Both the position numbers and the translations under genes were made by a program. A stretch of 64,000 nucleotides of DNA from an uncultured Clostridia bacterium (lineage in GTDB: Bacteria; Bacillota; Clostridia; TANB77; CAG-508), in NCBI GenBank assembly GCA_948777935.1, contig CAQDYY010000004.1, forward strand, positions 107,724 to 171,723. Direction: 5' to 3'. The notes beneath the pieces are model-generated. The model saw nothing but the letters and a program-made list of their open reading frames with translations. It made no database searches and had not been told where the DNA came from. Positions within the stretch are counted from its first letter, which is position 1; each line of letters starts with the position of its first letter. Of this stretch, positions 1 through 8,637 are shown piece by piece.

Positions 1-1
1 A

Positions 2-61
2 TGTGATCGTGAATGCGAATGTGATTGCAACTGTGAATGTGAATGCAAAGATTGCAAATAG
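2..61 (+). CDS. C-terminal tail of a cysteine-rich protein (partial)
   Basis: Only the last 19 codons lie in the window, ending in TAG at 59-61. The tail alternates cysteine with acidic or polar residues (C-E-C-D-C-N-C-E-C-E-C). Such spacing suggests a metal-binding tail, but no family can be named from so little. A strong hairpin follows directly, so this is the end of a plus-strand transcript. Frame and stop are seen; the function is inference. Confidence 0.6.
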   Translation, partial: CDRECECDCNCECECKDCK

Positions 62-70
62 TCAAAATGA

Positions 71-100
71 ATGGGAATCTTAGATGATTCCCATTTTCTT
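71..100. terminator. Bidirectional terminator hairpin
   Basis: A perfect 9-bp stem (ATGGGAATC / GATTCCCAT) with a 6-nt loop is followed by a T-rich run on the plus strand. It ends the cysteine-rich gene. It also overlaps the last codons of the small minus-strand gene at 80-220, so it may serve both directions. Confidence 0.75.
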
Positions 101-220
101 TATAAATTGTTTTCCTTTTTTCATCATTTTATTTTTCTTCATTGTATTTTTTTCATTATAAAGCATTACAACTCCTGCTGATATTAATGTACCCATAACC
201 ATACCTTTTACAAATTTCAT
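80..220 (-). CDS. Small basic protein with an N-terminal hydrophobic segment (46 aa)
   Basis: ATG at 220 has an AGGAGG site at 229-234, inside the end of the upstream TauE-like gene, which argues for coupled translation. The product has a short hydrophobic segment near residues 5-20 (KGMVMGTLISAGVVML), then a lysine-rich tail. This resembles small YtxH-like membrane-anchored proteins, but the family is not certain. It is too short to assign a function. The stop codon lies inside the terminator hairpin. Confidence 0.5.
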   Translation of the reverse strand: MKFVKGMVMGTLISAGVVMLYNEKNTMKKNKMMKKGKQFIKKMGII

Positions 221-221
221 A

Positions 222-636
222 TTATTTCTCCTCCTTAATTTTTTTATTTATATCCTTATTATGTCTTTTTTTCTCATATATATACTTTTTTGTCATGGAA
301 TAAATTTCCCATATAGCTATCATTCCTAAAAATATGCCAAAATACCTTTTTAGCCTAACTACATCTAGCTTGTTTGATATTATAGCTCCAATTACTGCTC
401 CTATAATTCCAGATATAGCAATAGGAATTCCTATTTTAAAATCAATATTTTTTTGCTTAATATTTGTAATAATTGCTACAATAGATGTTGGAATAAAAAA
501 TATTAAATTTGTTGCTTGTGCAATGTGTTGTTCTATTCCAATAAACATAGACAAACATAATATTAGAATAGTTCCTCCTCCCATTCCCATTCCGGCTTAC
601 AAATCCTGATACTATTCCTACTAAAACTTCAATCAT
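222..636 (-). CDS. Half-size TauE/SafE-family membrane protein, read through a CGG +1 shift
   Basis: The TauE/SafE family are membrane permeases or exporters for sulfite-like anions. This product would be 137 aa, about half a normal TauE, with the family glycine signature GMGMGGGT near residues 15-22. The frame from ATG 636 (GGAGAAGAG upstream) reaches CGG at 592-594 as codon 15. The family sequence continues only in the +1 frame, where the next codon is GGA (Gly). A second half-size copy lies just upstream at 646-993, so the two may form a heterodimer equal to one full transporter. Without the +1 reading the gene would be a 14-codon stub. Confidence 0.8.
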
Positions 637-645
637 TCTCTTCTC

Positions 646-993
646 CTATGCTATTATCATTCTAATTGATACATAAATTAGAAAAACAGTAAACGATATT
701 TTTAAATAAATAGTTGGTATCTTGTTTAAATACTTAGAACCTAAAAATCCACCTATCATTCCTCCCGCAGCACATAATATTCCTATTTTCCAATCAATAT
801 AATTATTTTGGTAATAAAAAATTCCACTTGTAATTACCATTGGTAAAATTACAAAAAGAGAAGTAGCTCTTGCTTTAGCTTCTTCTACTCCTAATAAATA
901 GACTAATGCTGGAACAACAATCATTCCACCACCTGTTGCAAATAATCCACTTACTATGCCTGCCATTAAACCAATTACTATTTTTTTTACCAT
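646..993 (-). CDS. Half-size TauE/SafE-family membrane protein
   Basis: This 115-aa protein has about four hydrophobic segments and the TauE signature SGLFATGGGM near the N terminus. TauE/SafE proteins normally hold two such halves in one chain of about 250 aa. Here the halves are separate adjacent genes, this one first in the transcript. ATG at 993 is preferred over the GTG at 1002 because the AAGG ribosome site is then well spaced. A CGG triplet present here (GCG GGA) is out of frame and the gene is intact. Transported substrate unknown. Confidence 0.85.
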   Translation of the reverse strand: MVKKIVIGLMAGIVSGLFATGGGMIVVPALVYLLGVEEAKARATSLFVILPMVITSGIFYYQNNYIDWKIGILCAAGGMIGGFLGSKYLNKIPTIYLKISFTVFLIYVSIRMIIA

Positions 994-1173
994 ATTTTGC
1001 ACCTTCTTTTATATTATTTGTTTTTTTTGTTTTCTTATACCACTTTTTAGCATTTACTTTTAATGAATTTAAAATTACTTTTAACGTTATATTCTTGTTG
1101 ATTTATGTAATTTTTGTACATTAAGTGATAAAATACTAAAATAAGGTAATTGGAATTGAAAGGATGTTAAATT

Positions 1174-1386
1174 ATGATAAAAATTAAGCTTTCAGATTTA
1201 TTAGGAAAAAATAAGATGACTCAAAAGTCTTTATCAGATCTTACTGGAATTCGCCCTGCTACTATTTCACAAATGTATTACGAAGAAAGTAAAAGAATTG
1301 ATGTAAGGCATTTAAATAATATTTGTAAAGTTTTTGATTGTGAAATATCAGAATTATTAGAATATATACCAGATGAAAAGAAATAG
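1174..1386 (+). CDS. Small Cro/C1-type HTH regulator
   Basis: This 70-aa protein is almost entirely a helix-turn-helix of the short Cro/C1 (YozG-like) kind: MTQKSLSDLTGIRPATIS carries the turn and recognition helix, followed by the conserved FDCEISELLEY end. Such proteins act as single-domain DNA-binding repressors. A GAAAGGA site lies 9 nt before ATG 1174. The gene stands alone and is divergent from the TauE pair, which is a possible target. A hairpin terminator follows immediately. Confidence 0.9.
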   Translation: MIKIKLSDLLGKNKMTQKSLSDLTGIRPATISQMYYEESKRIDVRHLNNICKVFDCEISELLEYIPDEKK

Positions 1387-1408
1387 CTACACATATGTAG
1401 CTATTTTA
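1384..1408. terminator. Terminator between convergent genes
   Basis: An 8-bp perfect stem (TAGCTACA / TGTAGCTA) with a CATA loop is followed by TTTT. It sits between the convergent HTH gene and rarA, so it can stop both. Confidence 0.8.
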
Positions 1409-1419
1409 TATGTTTCTTT

Positions 1420-2661
1420 TTATTCTACTGTATCATCTTTTATATAATACTTAGTTCCTAACATTTTATCTGGCAAATATTGTTGTTCTACTACATGTCC
1501 CGGATAATCATGTGGATATTTATAACCATCACCATACCCAAATTGCTCCATTCCTTCTGCTGGAGCATTTCTAATATGCATTGGAATTTCTCCTGTATCT
1601 TTTGAAGAAACATCTTCTAATGCCCTATTTATTGCTAAATAACTTGCATTTGATTTTTTAGAAGTTGCTAAATACACTGCTGCTTCACTTAATATAATTC
1701 TTGCTTCTGGCATACCGACCATGGTTACTGCCTGCATTGCTGATGTTGCTACTACTAATGCGTGTGGGTTTGCCATTCCTACGTCTTCTGCTGCTGCAAT
1801 TACAATACGTCTTGCTAAAAATACAGGGTCTTCTCCACCATTTAATGCTCTTGCTAAATAAAATACTGTAGCATCTGGGTCACTTCCACGCATAGATTTT
1901 ATAAATGCACTTATGTTATCATAATGGCTATCTCCATTTTTATCAAAAATAGCTTTTCTTTTTCGTATACTATCTGCTGCAATTTGATTTGTAATATGTA
2001 CATATCCATCATTATCTACTTTTGTAGTAAGTACTGCAACTTCTAGCCCATTTAATGCTGTTCTTACATCTCCGCCAGATACTTCTGCTATTTTTTGCAA
2101 AGTTTCATCTTCTATTTTTACATTAAAGCTTTTTAGTCCATCTTCTCTTTCTAGTGACATTTTCAATACTTTAAAAATATCATTTGTAGTTAATGGCTCT
2201 AATTTAAATACCATAGACCTTGAAATTAAAGCTTTGTTTACTTCAAAATATGGGTTTTCAGTAGTAGCTCCTATTAATATTACAGTTCCATCTTCTACAA
2301 ATGGTAATAATGCATCTTGTTGTAATTTATTAAAACGATGAATTTCATCTATAAAAAGAATACATTTTCCACTTGGATTTAGAAATGCATTTTTTGCTTC
2401 TTCTATGGCTTTTTTTATATCTCCTACACCAGATGTTACTGCATTAATTTTTGTAAATTTATATTTTGTTGTTTCACTTATTACTCTTGCAAGAGACGTT
2501 TTTCCACATCCTGGTGGACCCCATAAAATTATGCTAGATAGTCTATCTGCTTTAATAGTTCTGTATAAAATTTTATCTTGTGCTAAAATATGTTCTTGTC
2601 CAACATATTCATCTAATGTTTTAGGTCTCATTCGGTATGCTAATGGTTGTGATAAATCCAT
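1420..2661 (-). CDS. rarA: Replication-associated recombination protein A, AAA+ ATPase
   Basis: RarA (MgsA) is a clamp-loader-related AAA+ ATPase acting at stalled replication forks. The 413-aa product has the usual length. Walker A GPPGCGKTS lies near residue 49, Walker B CILFIDEIHRF near 100, and the C-terminal tetramerisation region includes PMHIRNAP. It lies 13 bp downstream of ruvA in the same direction, so the two recombination genes are probably co-transcribed. Three coding-strand CGG triplets are present and none is in frame. Confidence 0.95.
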   Translation of the reverse strand: MDLSQPLAYRMRPKTLDEYVGQEHILAQDKILYRTIKADRLSSIILWGPPGCGKTSLARVISETTKYKFTKINAVTSGVGDIKKAIEEAKNAFLNPSGKCILFIDEIHRFNKLQQDALLPFVEDGTVILIGATTENPYFEVNKALISRSMVFKLEPLTTNDIFKVLKMSLEREDGLKSFNVKIEDETLQKIAEVSGGDVRTALNGLEVAVLTTKVDNDGYVHITNQIAADSIRKRKAIFDKNGDSHYDNISAFIKSMRGSDPDATVFYLARALNGGEDPVFLARRIVIAAAEDVGMANPHALVVATSAMQAVTMVGMPEARIILSEAAVYLATSKKSNASYLAINRALEDVSSKDTGEIPMHIRNAPAEGMEQFGYGDGYKYPHDYPGHVVEQQYLPDKMLGTKYYIKDDTVE

Positions 2662-2674
2662 GTCCTTTTCTCCT

Positions 2675-3277
2675 TTATTTTGCTAAAATTGATAATCCTT
2701 TTCTTATCATATCTTCTAATGATAAATTTCCTGTATCCATTTCTTCAAATACTTTCTCAATTTCCTTTTTGTTATATCCTAGTACTTGTAGTGCTGAAAT
2801 TGCTTCTTGTGCTTTGTCATCATCTATAATTGCTTCTTCTACTGTTGTATCCCTTTTGTCTTCTTTTGCTTCTATAGTTTTTATTTTATCTTTTAATTCT
2901 AATATAATTCGTGCTGCAGATTTTGCTCCAACTCCCGGAATTTTTACTAGTTTTGATGTATCATTTGTAATAACTGCAAGTGCAAAACTAGATGGTGTAA
3001 TATTAGATAACATTGTAATTGCAGATTTTGCGCCAATTCCACTTACTCCTAATAGTAGTTCAAACATTTTAAGTTCTTCATTTGATAAAAATCCATAAAT
3101 GCTAATATCGTCTTCACGCACATGGTAATGTGTATGTACTTTTACAATATCTCCTATACTTCCTACTTCTTCAATTGCTTTTTCACTCATAAAAACTTTA
3201 TAGCCTAATCCTCCTACATCTATTACAACATAGTTATCAAATTTCATTTCTAAACTTCCTTTTACATATGCAAGCAT
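2675..3277 (-). CDS. ruvA: Holliday junction DNA helicase subunit RuvA
   Basis: RuvA binds four-way junctions and loads the RuvB motor. The 200-aa product shows the N-terminal OB fold (MLAYVKGSLEM), the helix-hairpin-helix pairs (LLGVSGIGAKSA and LVKIPGVGAKSA) and the small C-terminal domain III. RuvB is usually the next gene, but here rarA follows and ruvB is not in the window. Start and length match the family. Confidence 0.96.
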   Translation of the reverse strand: MLAYVKGSLEMKFDNYVVIDVGGLGYKVFMSEKAIEEVGSIGDIVKVHTHYHVREDDISIYGFLSNEELKMFELLLGVSGIGAKSAITMLSNITPSSFALAVITNDTSKLVKIPGVGAKSAARIILELKDKIKTIEAKEDKRDTTVEEAIIDDDKAQEAISALQVLGYNKKEIEKVFEEMDTGNLSLEDMIRKGLSILAK

Positions 3278-3474
3278 TTTTACCTCCTAATTTTTACAAA
3301 CAAATTTTCTTTTATTATTTTATAATAACTTATTATTTTTTGCAAGTAATATATTAAACTTTTATAAATAAAATTATACATATTTTTTATTCTATGAGTA
3401 AAACTTAATATATATGTATCTGGTTAATTTATACCCCTAGATGCTATATTTTTATCTAAGAAAGGATGATTAAT

Positions 3475-3798
3475 ATGGCTTTAGATTTCAAATTAATAGG
3501 CACAAGGTTAAAACAAGCAAGATTAAATAAGAAATTGACACAAGAAAATTTAGCTGAAATGTTAGATGTTTCTGTTGCATTTTTAAGTAGAGTTGAACGT
3601 GGTAGTCTTGATATTAGTTTAAAAAGATTATCTCAAATTTGTGAAATATTAGGTGTAACAGAAGGGGATATATTAAATGGTACCTCTACTACTTCTCAAA
3701 ATTATTTGAATAATGATTTATCTAATTTACTTAAAAATTGCCCGCCAGACAAGTTAAAGCTTGTTTATGAGCTTACAAAAGTTATTGTTGAAAATTAG
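3475..3798 (+). CDS. XRE-family transcriptional regulator (SinR-like)
   Basis: This protein of about 107 aa has an N-terminal HTH_3 domain (GTRLKQARLNKKLTQENLAEMLDVS, seen in pieces, then FLSRVERG) and a short helical C terminus that may dimerise. ATG 3475 is chosen over ATG 3466 because AAAGGA at 3461-3465 touches the earlier codon but is well placed for the later one. It is monocistronic with its own terminator. The target is unknown. CGT is used for arginine. Confidence 0.9.
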   Translation: MALDFKLIGTRLKQARLNKKLTQENLAEMLDVSVAFLSRVERGSLDISLKRLSQICEILGVTEGDILNGTSTTSQNYLNNDLSNLLKNCPPDKLKLVYELTKVIVEN

Positions 3799-3812
3799 TT
3801 GCAACATTAGAA

Positions 3813-3847
3813 AATGGAAAATAAATTGATTTATTTTCCATTTTTTC
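3813..3847. terminator. Strong bidirectional terminator
   Basis: A perfect 13-bp stem (AATGGAAAATAAA / TTTATTTTCCATT) with a TTGA loop and flanking A and T runs lies between the convergent XRE gene and metK. Confidence 0.9.
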
Positions 3848-3848
3848 T

Positions 3849-4991
3849 TTACATTTTAATTATTTTTTCCCATGGTAAATTATTTTTTCCAAAATGCCCA
3901 TAATTAGTGGTGTTCTTATAAATAGGTTTACGAAGCCCTAAATATTCTATAATTCCCTTTGGTGTTAATTCAAATTTATTATATATTAGTTTTACTATTT
4001 CTTCTTCTGGAATTGTAGATGTTCCAAAAGTATCTACATAAATAGATACTGGTTTTGCAACTCCTATTGCATAAGAAAACTGTATTTCACATTTTGTAGC
4101 ATAACCATTTGCTACAATATTTTTTGCAATAAATCTTGCCATATATGCTGCTGATCTATCTACTTTTGTTGGATCCTTCCCAGAAAATGCTCCTCCTCCA
4201 TGACGACTATATCCACCATATGTATCAACTATAATCTTTCTTCCTGTTAGGCCACTATCTCCTAAAGGCCCACCAATAACAAATCTACCTGTTGGATTGA
4301 TATAATATTTAGTCTTTTCATCTAATAATTCTTTTGGTATAACATTATTTATAACTTTTTCTTTTATATCTTTTCTTAAATTCTCTAAACTAACATTTTC
4401 ATCATGTTGTGTAGAAATTACCACTGTATCTACACGTATAGGCTTGTCCATGTCATATTCTACAGTTACCTGTGTTTTTCCATCTGGACGTAGATATGGA
4501 ATAATTTTTTCTTTACGTACATCTGATAGCCTCTTTGAAAGTTTATGGCTTAAATCTATTGGAAGTGGCATTAAGTTTTTGGTTTCATTACATGCAAAGC
4601 CAAACATAATTCCTTGGTCTCCTGCTCCTTCTGAAACTATATCTTTTCCTTCTTTTTCTTCTAGAGAATTATCTACACCCATTGCAATATCTGGTGATTG
4701 TTTAGATATATTAATACTAATTTTACAAGTTCTATAATCTATATCTGTTTTTTCATTATCATATCCTATTTGTTTTATTGCATTTCTTGCAATTTCTTCA
4801 ATATTTATATCTGCTTTTGATGTAATTTCTCCTGTAATAAATATTTCTCCTTTTCCTGCAACTGTTTCACATGCCACTCTTGAGTACGGGTCTTGTTCTA
4901 GGCATGCATCCAATACACTATCTGATATGTAATCACATAATTTGTCTGGATGTCCCTCTGTAACACTTTCACTAGTAAATAATTTCTTCAT
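3849..4991 (-). CDS. metK: S-adenosylmethionine synthase
   Basis: MetK makes SAM from methionine and ATP in the cytoplasm. The 380-aa chain carries the N-terminal TEGHPDKLCDYISD motif, the ATP-binding GAGDQGIMFGFA and the P-loop-like GGGAFSGKDPTKVDRSAAY. Length is normal. It is transcribed alone behind a SAM-I riboswitch, which fits feedback control by its own product. Confidence 0.97.
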   Translation of the reverse strand: MKKLFTSESVTEGHPDKLCDYISDSVLDACLEQDPYSRVACETVAGKGEIFITGEITSKADINIEEIARNAIKQIGYDNEKTDIDYRTCKISINISKQSPDIAMGVDNSLEEKEGKDIVSEGAGDQGIMFGFACNETKNLMPLPIDLSHKLSKRLSDVRKEKIIPYLRPDGKTQVTVEYDMDKPIRVDTVVISTQHDENVSLENLRKDIKEKVINNVIPKELLDEKTKYYINPTGRFVIGGPLGDSGLTGRKIIVDTYGGYSRHGGGAFSGKDPTKVDRSAAYMARFIAKNIVANGYATKCEIQFSYAIGVAKPVSIYVDTFGTSTIPEEEIVKLIYNKFELTPKGIIEYLGLRKPIYKNTTNYGHFGKNNLPWEKIIKM

Positions 4992-5010
4992 ATATTAGTC
5001 CTCTCATTTC

Positions 5011-5183
5011 TACAATTTTATAAAATAAAAACCTCTGCTTAAAGCAAAGGTCTTATCTTACATTTTATTATTTAACAAATAAAATCATCATTCAAAGCAC
5101 TTTGCTCTGTCGGTATTAGCACCTTACTTCTTTAAGGTTGCTGTGGAGTCTTAAAGCCGATTCTCTCGTCCACTCTTGATAAT
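5011..5183 (-). promoter_or_regulatory. SAM-I (S-box) riboswitch with terminator
   Basis: Reading the minus strand, the block starts with TTATCAAGAGTGG, the S-box entry helix, and carries the CAGCAACCT core and a closing helix. A GC-containing hairpin with a T run (about 5020-5045) then forms the likely terminator before metK. Position and core agree with SAM-I riboswitches, which stop transcription when SAM is plentiful. Confidence 0.88.
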
Positions 5184-5198
5184 TATTAAATTTACATC

Positions 5199-5732
5199 CT
5201 ATAATAACTCTAGTATAGCCATTGGAGCATTATCTCCTTTTCTTGGTCCAACTTTAATCATTCTTGTATATCCACCAACATTGTTTGTATATTTTGGTGC
5301 AATTTCATTAAATAGTTTTCCTGGTAAATCAACATTTTTACCATCTGCATCTTTTACTTTGTTTACCATCTTCATAATTTTCTTTCTAGCATTTAATCTA
5401 GATGGCATATCTTTTTGTCTTGAAACAGTTTTTTCTTCTTTTACTACTTTTAAGTATTCTTTTCCATTTTTACTTGTAACTTTTTCGGTTTCTTTATTTC
5501 CTTTTGCATCTAATTTTGCTGTAATCACTTTTACATCTACTGTTTCAAAATTGTCTTTTTCTTTTACAGCAAGTGCAACTAAACTATCAACGATTGCTTT
5601 TATTTCTTTTGCTCTAGTTTCAGTTGTAACTATTTTTCCATGAAGAATTACATCTGTAGTTAAGCATTTAATCATAGCTAATCTTTGATCAGTTGGTTTT
5701 CCTAACTTTCTATTTCTTGCCACTTTTTTCAC
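5199..5732 (-). CDS. rplQ: 50S ribosomal protein L17 with an internal insertion
   Basis: L17 signatures are clear: N-terminal RNRKLGKPTDQRLAMIK, TTETRAKEIK and C-terminal GGYTRMIKVGPRKGDNAPMA. At 177 aa it is much longer than the usual 115-130 aa. The extra residues are a charged, lysine- and glutamate-rich insertion at about residues 55-110 before DMPSRLNARKKI. It is the last gene of the ribosomal cluster, directly after rpoA. Confidence 0.95.
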   Translation of the reverse strand: MKKVARNRKLGKPTDQRLAMIKCLTTDVILHGKIVTTETRAKEIKAIVDSLVALAVKEKDNFETVDVKVITAKLDAKGNKETEKVTSKNGKEYLKVVKEEKTVSRQKDMPSRLNARKKIMKMVNKVKDADGKNVDLPGKLFNEIAPKYTNNVGGYTRMIKVGPRKGDNAPMAILELL

Positions 5733-5756
5733 CTCTTTACAAATTTATATTTTATC

Positions 5757-6704
5757 TTATTCCTCTTCTTTAGCAAAATCTAAACCTAAAGAACGTAATT
5801 TATGAGTAACTTCATCTAATGATTTCTTTCCTAGATTTCTTACTTTCATCATATCTTCTTCAGTTTTATTTGCTAAATCTTCTACTGTTGAAATACCTGC
5901 TCTTTTTAAACAGTTAAATGAACGAACAGATAACTCTAAGTCTTCAATAGACATTTCTAATACTTTTTCTTTCTTAGACTCTTCTTTTTCAACCATAACT
6001 TGAGTATTTTTAGTTGCTTCTGAAAGGTCTATAAATAGTTCTAGATGTCCTGTCATTACTTTTGCTGCAAGTGATAGTGCTTCATCTGCCTTTAAGCTTC
6101 CATCTGTCCATACTTCTATAATTAATTTATCAAAATCTACCATTTGCCCTACTCTAGTATTTTCTACTTGATAGTTTACTTTTTTTACTGGTGTAAAGAT
6201 AGAATCAATTGGTAATACTGCGATATCTTGATTTGGCTTCTTATTTTTAGAAGCTCCATTATATCCTCTTCCTTTTTCAACTGTCATTTCCATCTTTAGG
6301 TTTCCACCTTCTGAAACAGTTGCAATATGTAAATCTGGATTTAGTACTTCCACCGAACTATCTGTAATGATATCTGCTGCTGTTACCTCTCCTTGTCCTT
6401 TAAAATCAATTCTTATCATCTTTTCTTCGTTATCAAATGTTTTTAACCTTACATTTTTCAAGTTTAGAATAATTTCTGGCACATCTTCTACTACATTTGG
6501 TATAGTAGAAAATTCATGTACTACTCCATCAATTTTTACACTGGTAATAGCACTTCCTGGAAGTGATGAAAGTAGGATTCTTCTTAGAGAATTTCCTATT
6601 GTTACACCATATCCACGTTCTAATGGTTCACAAACAAATTTTGCATAATTACTATCCTCATTTATTTCTAAACATTCAATATTTGGTTTTTCAAATTCTA
6701 TCAT
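5757..6704 (-). CDS. rpoA: RNA polymerase alpha subunit
   Basis: The 315-aa protein has the N-terminal dimerisation domain (GYGVTIGNSLRRILLSSLPG) and a C-terminal domain with the helix-hairpin-helix (RAGISTVEDL, VRNLGKKSLDEV) that contacts UP elements and activators. Length is normal. It lies between rpsD and rplQ as in the classical alpha operon. The one CGG triplet on the coding strand (TCG GTG) is out of frame. Confidence 0.98.
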   Translation of the reverse strand: MIEFEKPNIECLEINEDSNYAKFVCEPLERGYGVTIGNSLRRILLSSLPGSAITSVKIDGVVHEFSTIPNVVEDVPEIILNLKNVRLKTFDNEEKMIRIDFKGQGEVTAADIITDSSVEVLNPDLHIATVSEGGNLKMEMTVEKGRGYNGASKNKKPNQDIAVLPIDSIFTPVKKVNYQVENTRVGQMVDFDKLIIEVWTDGSLKADEALSLAAKVMTGHLELFIDLSEATKNTQVMVEKEESKKEKVLEMSIEDLELSVRSFNCLKRAGISTVEDLANKTEEDMMKVRNLGKKSLDEVTHKLRSLGLDFAKEEE

Positions 6705-6760
6705 TTTTACCTCCCAATTACTTACGAATTAAGCACATTTACTTAATTCTTCACTTAGTT

Positions 6761-7387
6761 CTATTTCGAGTATAACTCTACGATTAAGTGTTCTTGTACT
6801 GGTAAGTCTATATCTTCTCTTGTTGCTAGTCTTAATACTTTTCCACCTAATTTGTTGGCATCTTTTTCTAGCCATGTAGGTACTGGTCTTCCAGAATTTG
6901 CTTCTTCATTTATTTTAATAATTCCTTTGTTTTGTTTAATTTCACGAATAGCAATTACATCTCCTGCTTTTACTAAGTAAGAAGCAATATCAACTTTTTT
7001 ACCATTTACGTCAATTAAACCGTGATTTACGATTTGTCTTGCTTGTGCTCTAGAACTTCCAATTCCAAAACGATAAACAACATTATCTAATCTACTTTCT
7101 AATATTTGAAGTAAGTTTTCACCAGTAATTCCTTTTTTATTAGAAGCCATTTCAAAATATTTTCTAAATTGTTTTTCTCCTACTCCATAGAATGATTTTG
7201 TTTTTTGTTTTTCTCTTAATTGAGTACCATATTCAGAAAGTTTTGCTTTCTTTTGTCCATGTTGTCCTGGTCCATAATTTCTTCTAGAAACAGAACATTT
7301 ATCTGAAAAACATCTTTCACCTTTTAAGAAAAGCTTTTGACCTTCTCTACGGCAAATACGACATTGTTCATCTTTATATCTTGCCAT
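6761..7387 (-). CDS. rpsD: 30S ribosomal protein S4, zinc-binding type
   Basis: S4 is a primary 16S rRNA binder and assembly initiator. The 208-aa chain keeps four N-terminal cysteines (C9, C12, C26, C31) of the zinc-binding form, then the S4 RNA-binding domain (LESRLDNVVYRFGIGSSRAQ). It lies in the alpha operon between rpsK and rpoA, where S4 is often the autoregulator. Confidence 0.97.
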   Translation of the reverse strand: MARYKDEQCRICRREGQKLFLKGERCFSDKCSVSRRNYGPGQHGQKKAKLSEYGTQLREKQKTKSFYGVGEKQFRKYFEMASNKKGITGENLLQILESRLDNVVYRFGIGSSRAQARQIVNHGLIDVNGKKVDIASYLVKAGDVIAIREIKQNKGIIKINEEANSGRPVPTWLEKDANKLGGKVLRLATREDIDLPVQEHLIVELYSK

Positions 7388-7474
7388 CTAGTATTTCCTC
7401 CTTTTTTATATTTCGATTTAATATTCTTTTTGCTTAAAATCTAATCTCCATCATCTAATCTTTCTAATTTCTAG

Positions 7475-7873
7475 CTACACTCTTCTTCTTTTTGGTGGTC
7501 TACATCCGTTATGTGGGATTGGTGTTACATCTTTAATTGCACTAATTTCTAATCCTGCTGTTTGAAGAGAACGGATTGCAGCTTCACGACCAGAACCTGG
7601 TCCTTTTACAAATACTTCAACTGTTTTTAATCCATGTTCCATTGCAGCTTTTGCAGCTGTTTCAGCAGCTTCTCCAGCAGCAAATGGTGTAGATTTTTTA
7701 GAACCTTTAAATCCTAATTCTCCAGCACTTGCCCAAGAAATTACATTTCCTTGAGTGTCTGTAACAGTAACTATTGTATTATTAAAACTTGAATGAATAT
7801 GTGCAGCACCTTTTTCAATATTTTTTCTATTTCTTCTAGGTGTTTTCTTTGCTACAGTTTTTTTATTAGCCAT
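7475..7873 (-). CDS. rpsK: 30S ribosomal protein S11
   Basis: The 132-aa protein carries AHIHSSFNNTIVTVTD and the C-terminal PIPHNGCRPPKRRRV hallmark of S11, a platform protein of the small subunit. Length is typical. It is preceded by rpsM by 16 bp. A CGG triplet in AAC GGA is out of frame. Confidence 0.98.
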   Translation of the reverse strand: MANKKTVAKKTPRRNRKNIEKGAAHIHSSFNNTIVTVTDTQGNVISWASAGELGFKGSKKSTPFAAGEAAETAAKAAMEHGLKTVEVFVKGPGSGREAAIRSLQTAGLEISAIKDVTPIPHNGCRPPKRRRV

Positions 7874-7889
7874 TTGGTTCTATACCTCC

Positions 7890-8258
7890 TTATTTTTTAC
7901 TTTTACTTACTAATTTTCTTGGACCTTTTCTTGTACGGGCATTTGTTTTTGTTCTTTGTCCTCTTACAGGTAGTCCTCTTCTATGACGAATTCCTCTATA
8001 ACATCCAATTTCAGTAAGTCTTTTAATATTTAAAGCTACTTCTCTTCTTAAGTCACCTTCTACTTTGTATTCTTCGTCCATAACTTTTCTTATTTGATTT
8101 ACTTGTTCGTCTGTTAAATCTTTTACTCTTATGTCTGGATTTACATTAGCTTTTTCTAGAATTTTTCTTGAGCTTGATACACCTATTCCATAAATGTATG
8201 TTAGCCCAATTTCTATTCTTTTTTCTCTAGGTAAATCGATTCCTGCTATACGAGCCAT
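7890..8258 (-). CDS. rpsM: 30S ribosomal protein S13
   Basis: S13 sits in the head of the 30S subunit and contacts the P-site tRNA. ATG 8258 (MARIAGIDLPREKR) is chosen because GGAGGTG lies just upstream and it gives the normal 122 aa, although the frame stays open further upstream. The C terminus GQRTKTNARTRKGPRK is typical. The spacer to rpmJ is about 200 bp and holds a long hairpin. Confidence 0.97.
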   Translation of the reverse strand: MARIAGIDLPREKRIEIGLTYIYGIGVSSSRKILEKANVNPDIRVKDLTDEQVNQIRKVMDEEYKVEGDLRREVALNIKRLTEIGCYRGIRHRRGLPVRGQRTKTNARTRKGPRKLVSKSKK

Positions 8259-8395
8259 AAATTTTTGCACCTCCAAATTATATTTCTTTTTGTCTGTTTT
8301 TAAATTATGTTTGTCTAATATTTTAATTGAAATGTACCTATTTACCAAAAGATAAATAAGTAGTGCTTAAAATATTTTGACAAGAAATGTATATA

Positions 8396-8440
8396 AACAC
8401 AAAACTATTTTTTTCAGCCGCTCATAAATAGTCTTGTGTT
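8396..8440 (-). other. Long hairpin in the rpmJ-rpsM spacer
   Basis: Two 15-nt arms (AACACAAAACTATTT and AAATAGTCTTGTGTT) pair around a 15-nt loop. It could be an attenuator, an RNA processing site or a protein-binding leader for the alpha operon. A TTGTCAAAATATTTT stretch just downstream could also act as an internal promoter. No known leader family is recognised. Confidence 0.5.
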
Positions 8441-8462
8441 AATATCAGTTTGGTCTTTTAAA

Positions 8463-8576
8463 TTAACCTTGTCTTTGTTTGTGTTTTGGATTTTCACAAA
8501 TTACTCTAATTTTTCCTTTTCTTTTAATTACTTTGCATTTTTCGCAAATTGGTTTTACTGATGGTCTTACCTTCAT
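8463..8576 (-). CDS. rpmJ: 50S ribosomal protein L36, zinc form
   Basis: The 37-aa product MKVRPSVKPICEKCKV... keeps C11, C14, C27 and H32, the zinc ligands of the C+ form of L36. GGAGGTGG lies 6 nt before ATG 8576, which sets the start inside a longer open frame. Confidence 0.96.
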   Translation of the reverse strand: MKVRPSVKPICEKCKVIKRKGKIRVICENPKHKQRQG

Positions 8577-8637
8577 CCTATCCACCTCCTGTAATTTTAA
8601 ACTCTTTGGGTTAATGTATGCTTGAAATAGATAAAAT

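Noticed and set aside
3278..3474. A possible extra gene in the ruvA-XRE spacer
   Set aside because: The stretch is very AT-rich with stops in all frames; it holds only likely promoter sequence.
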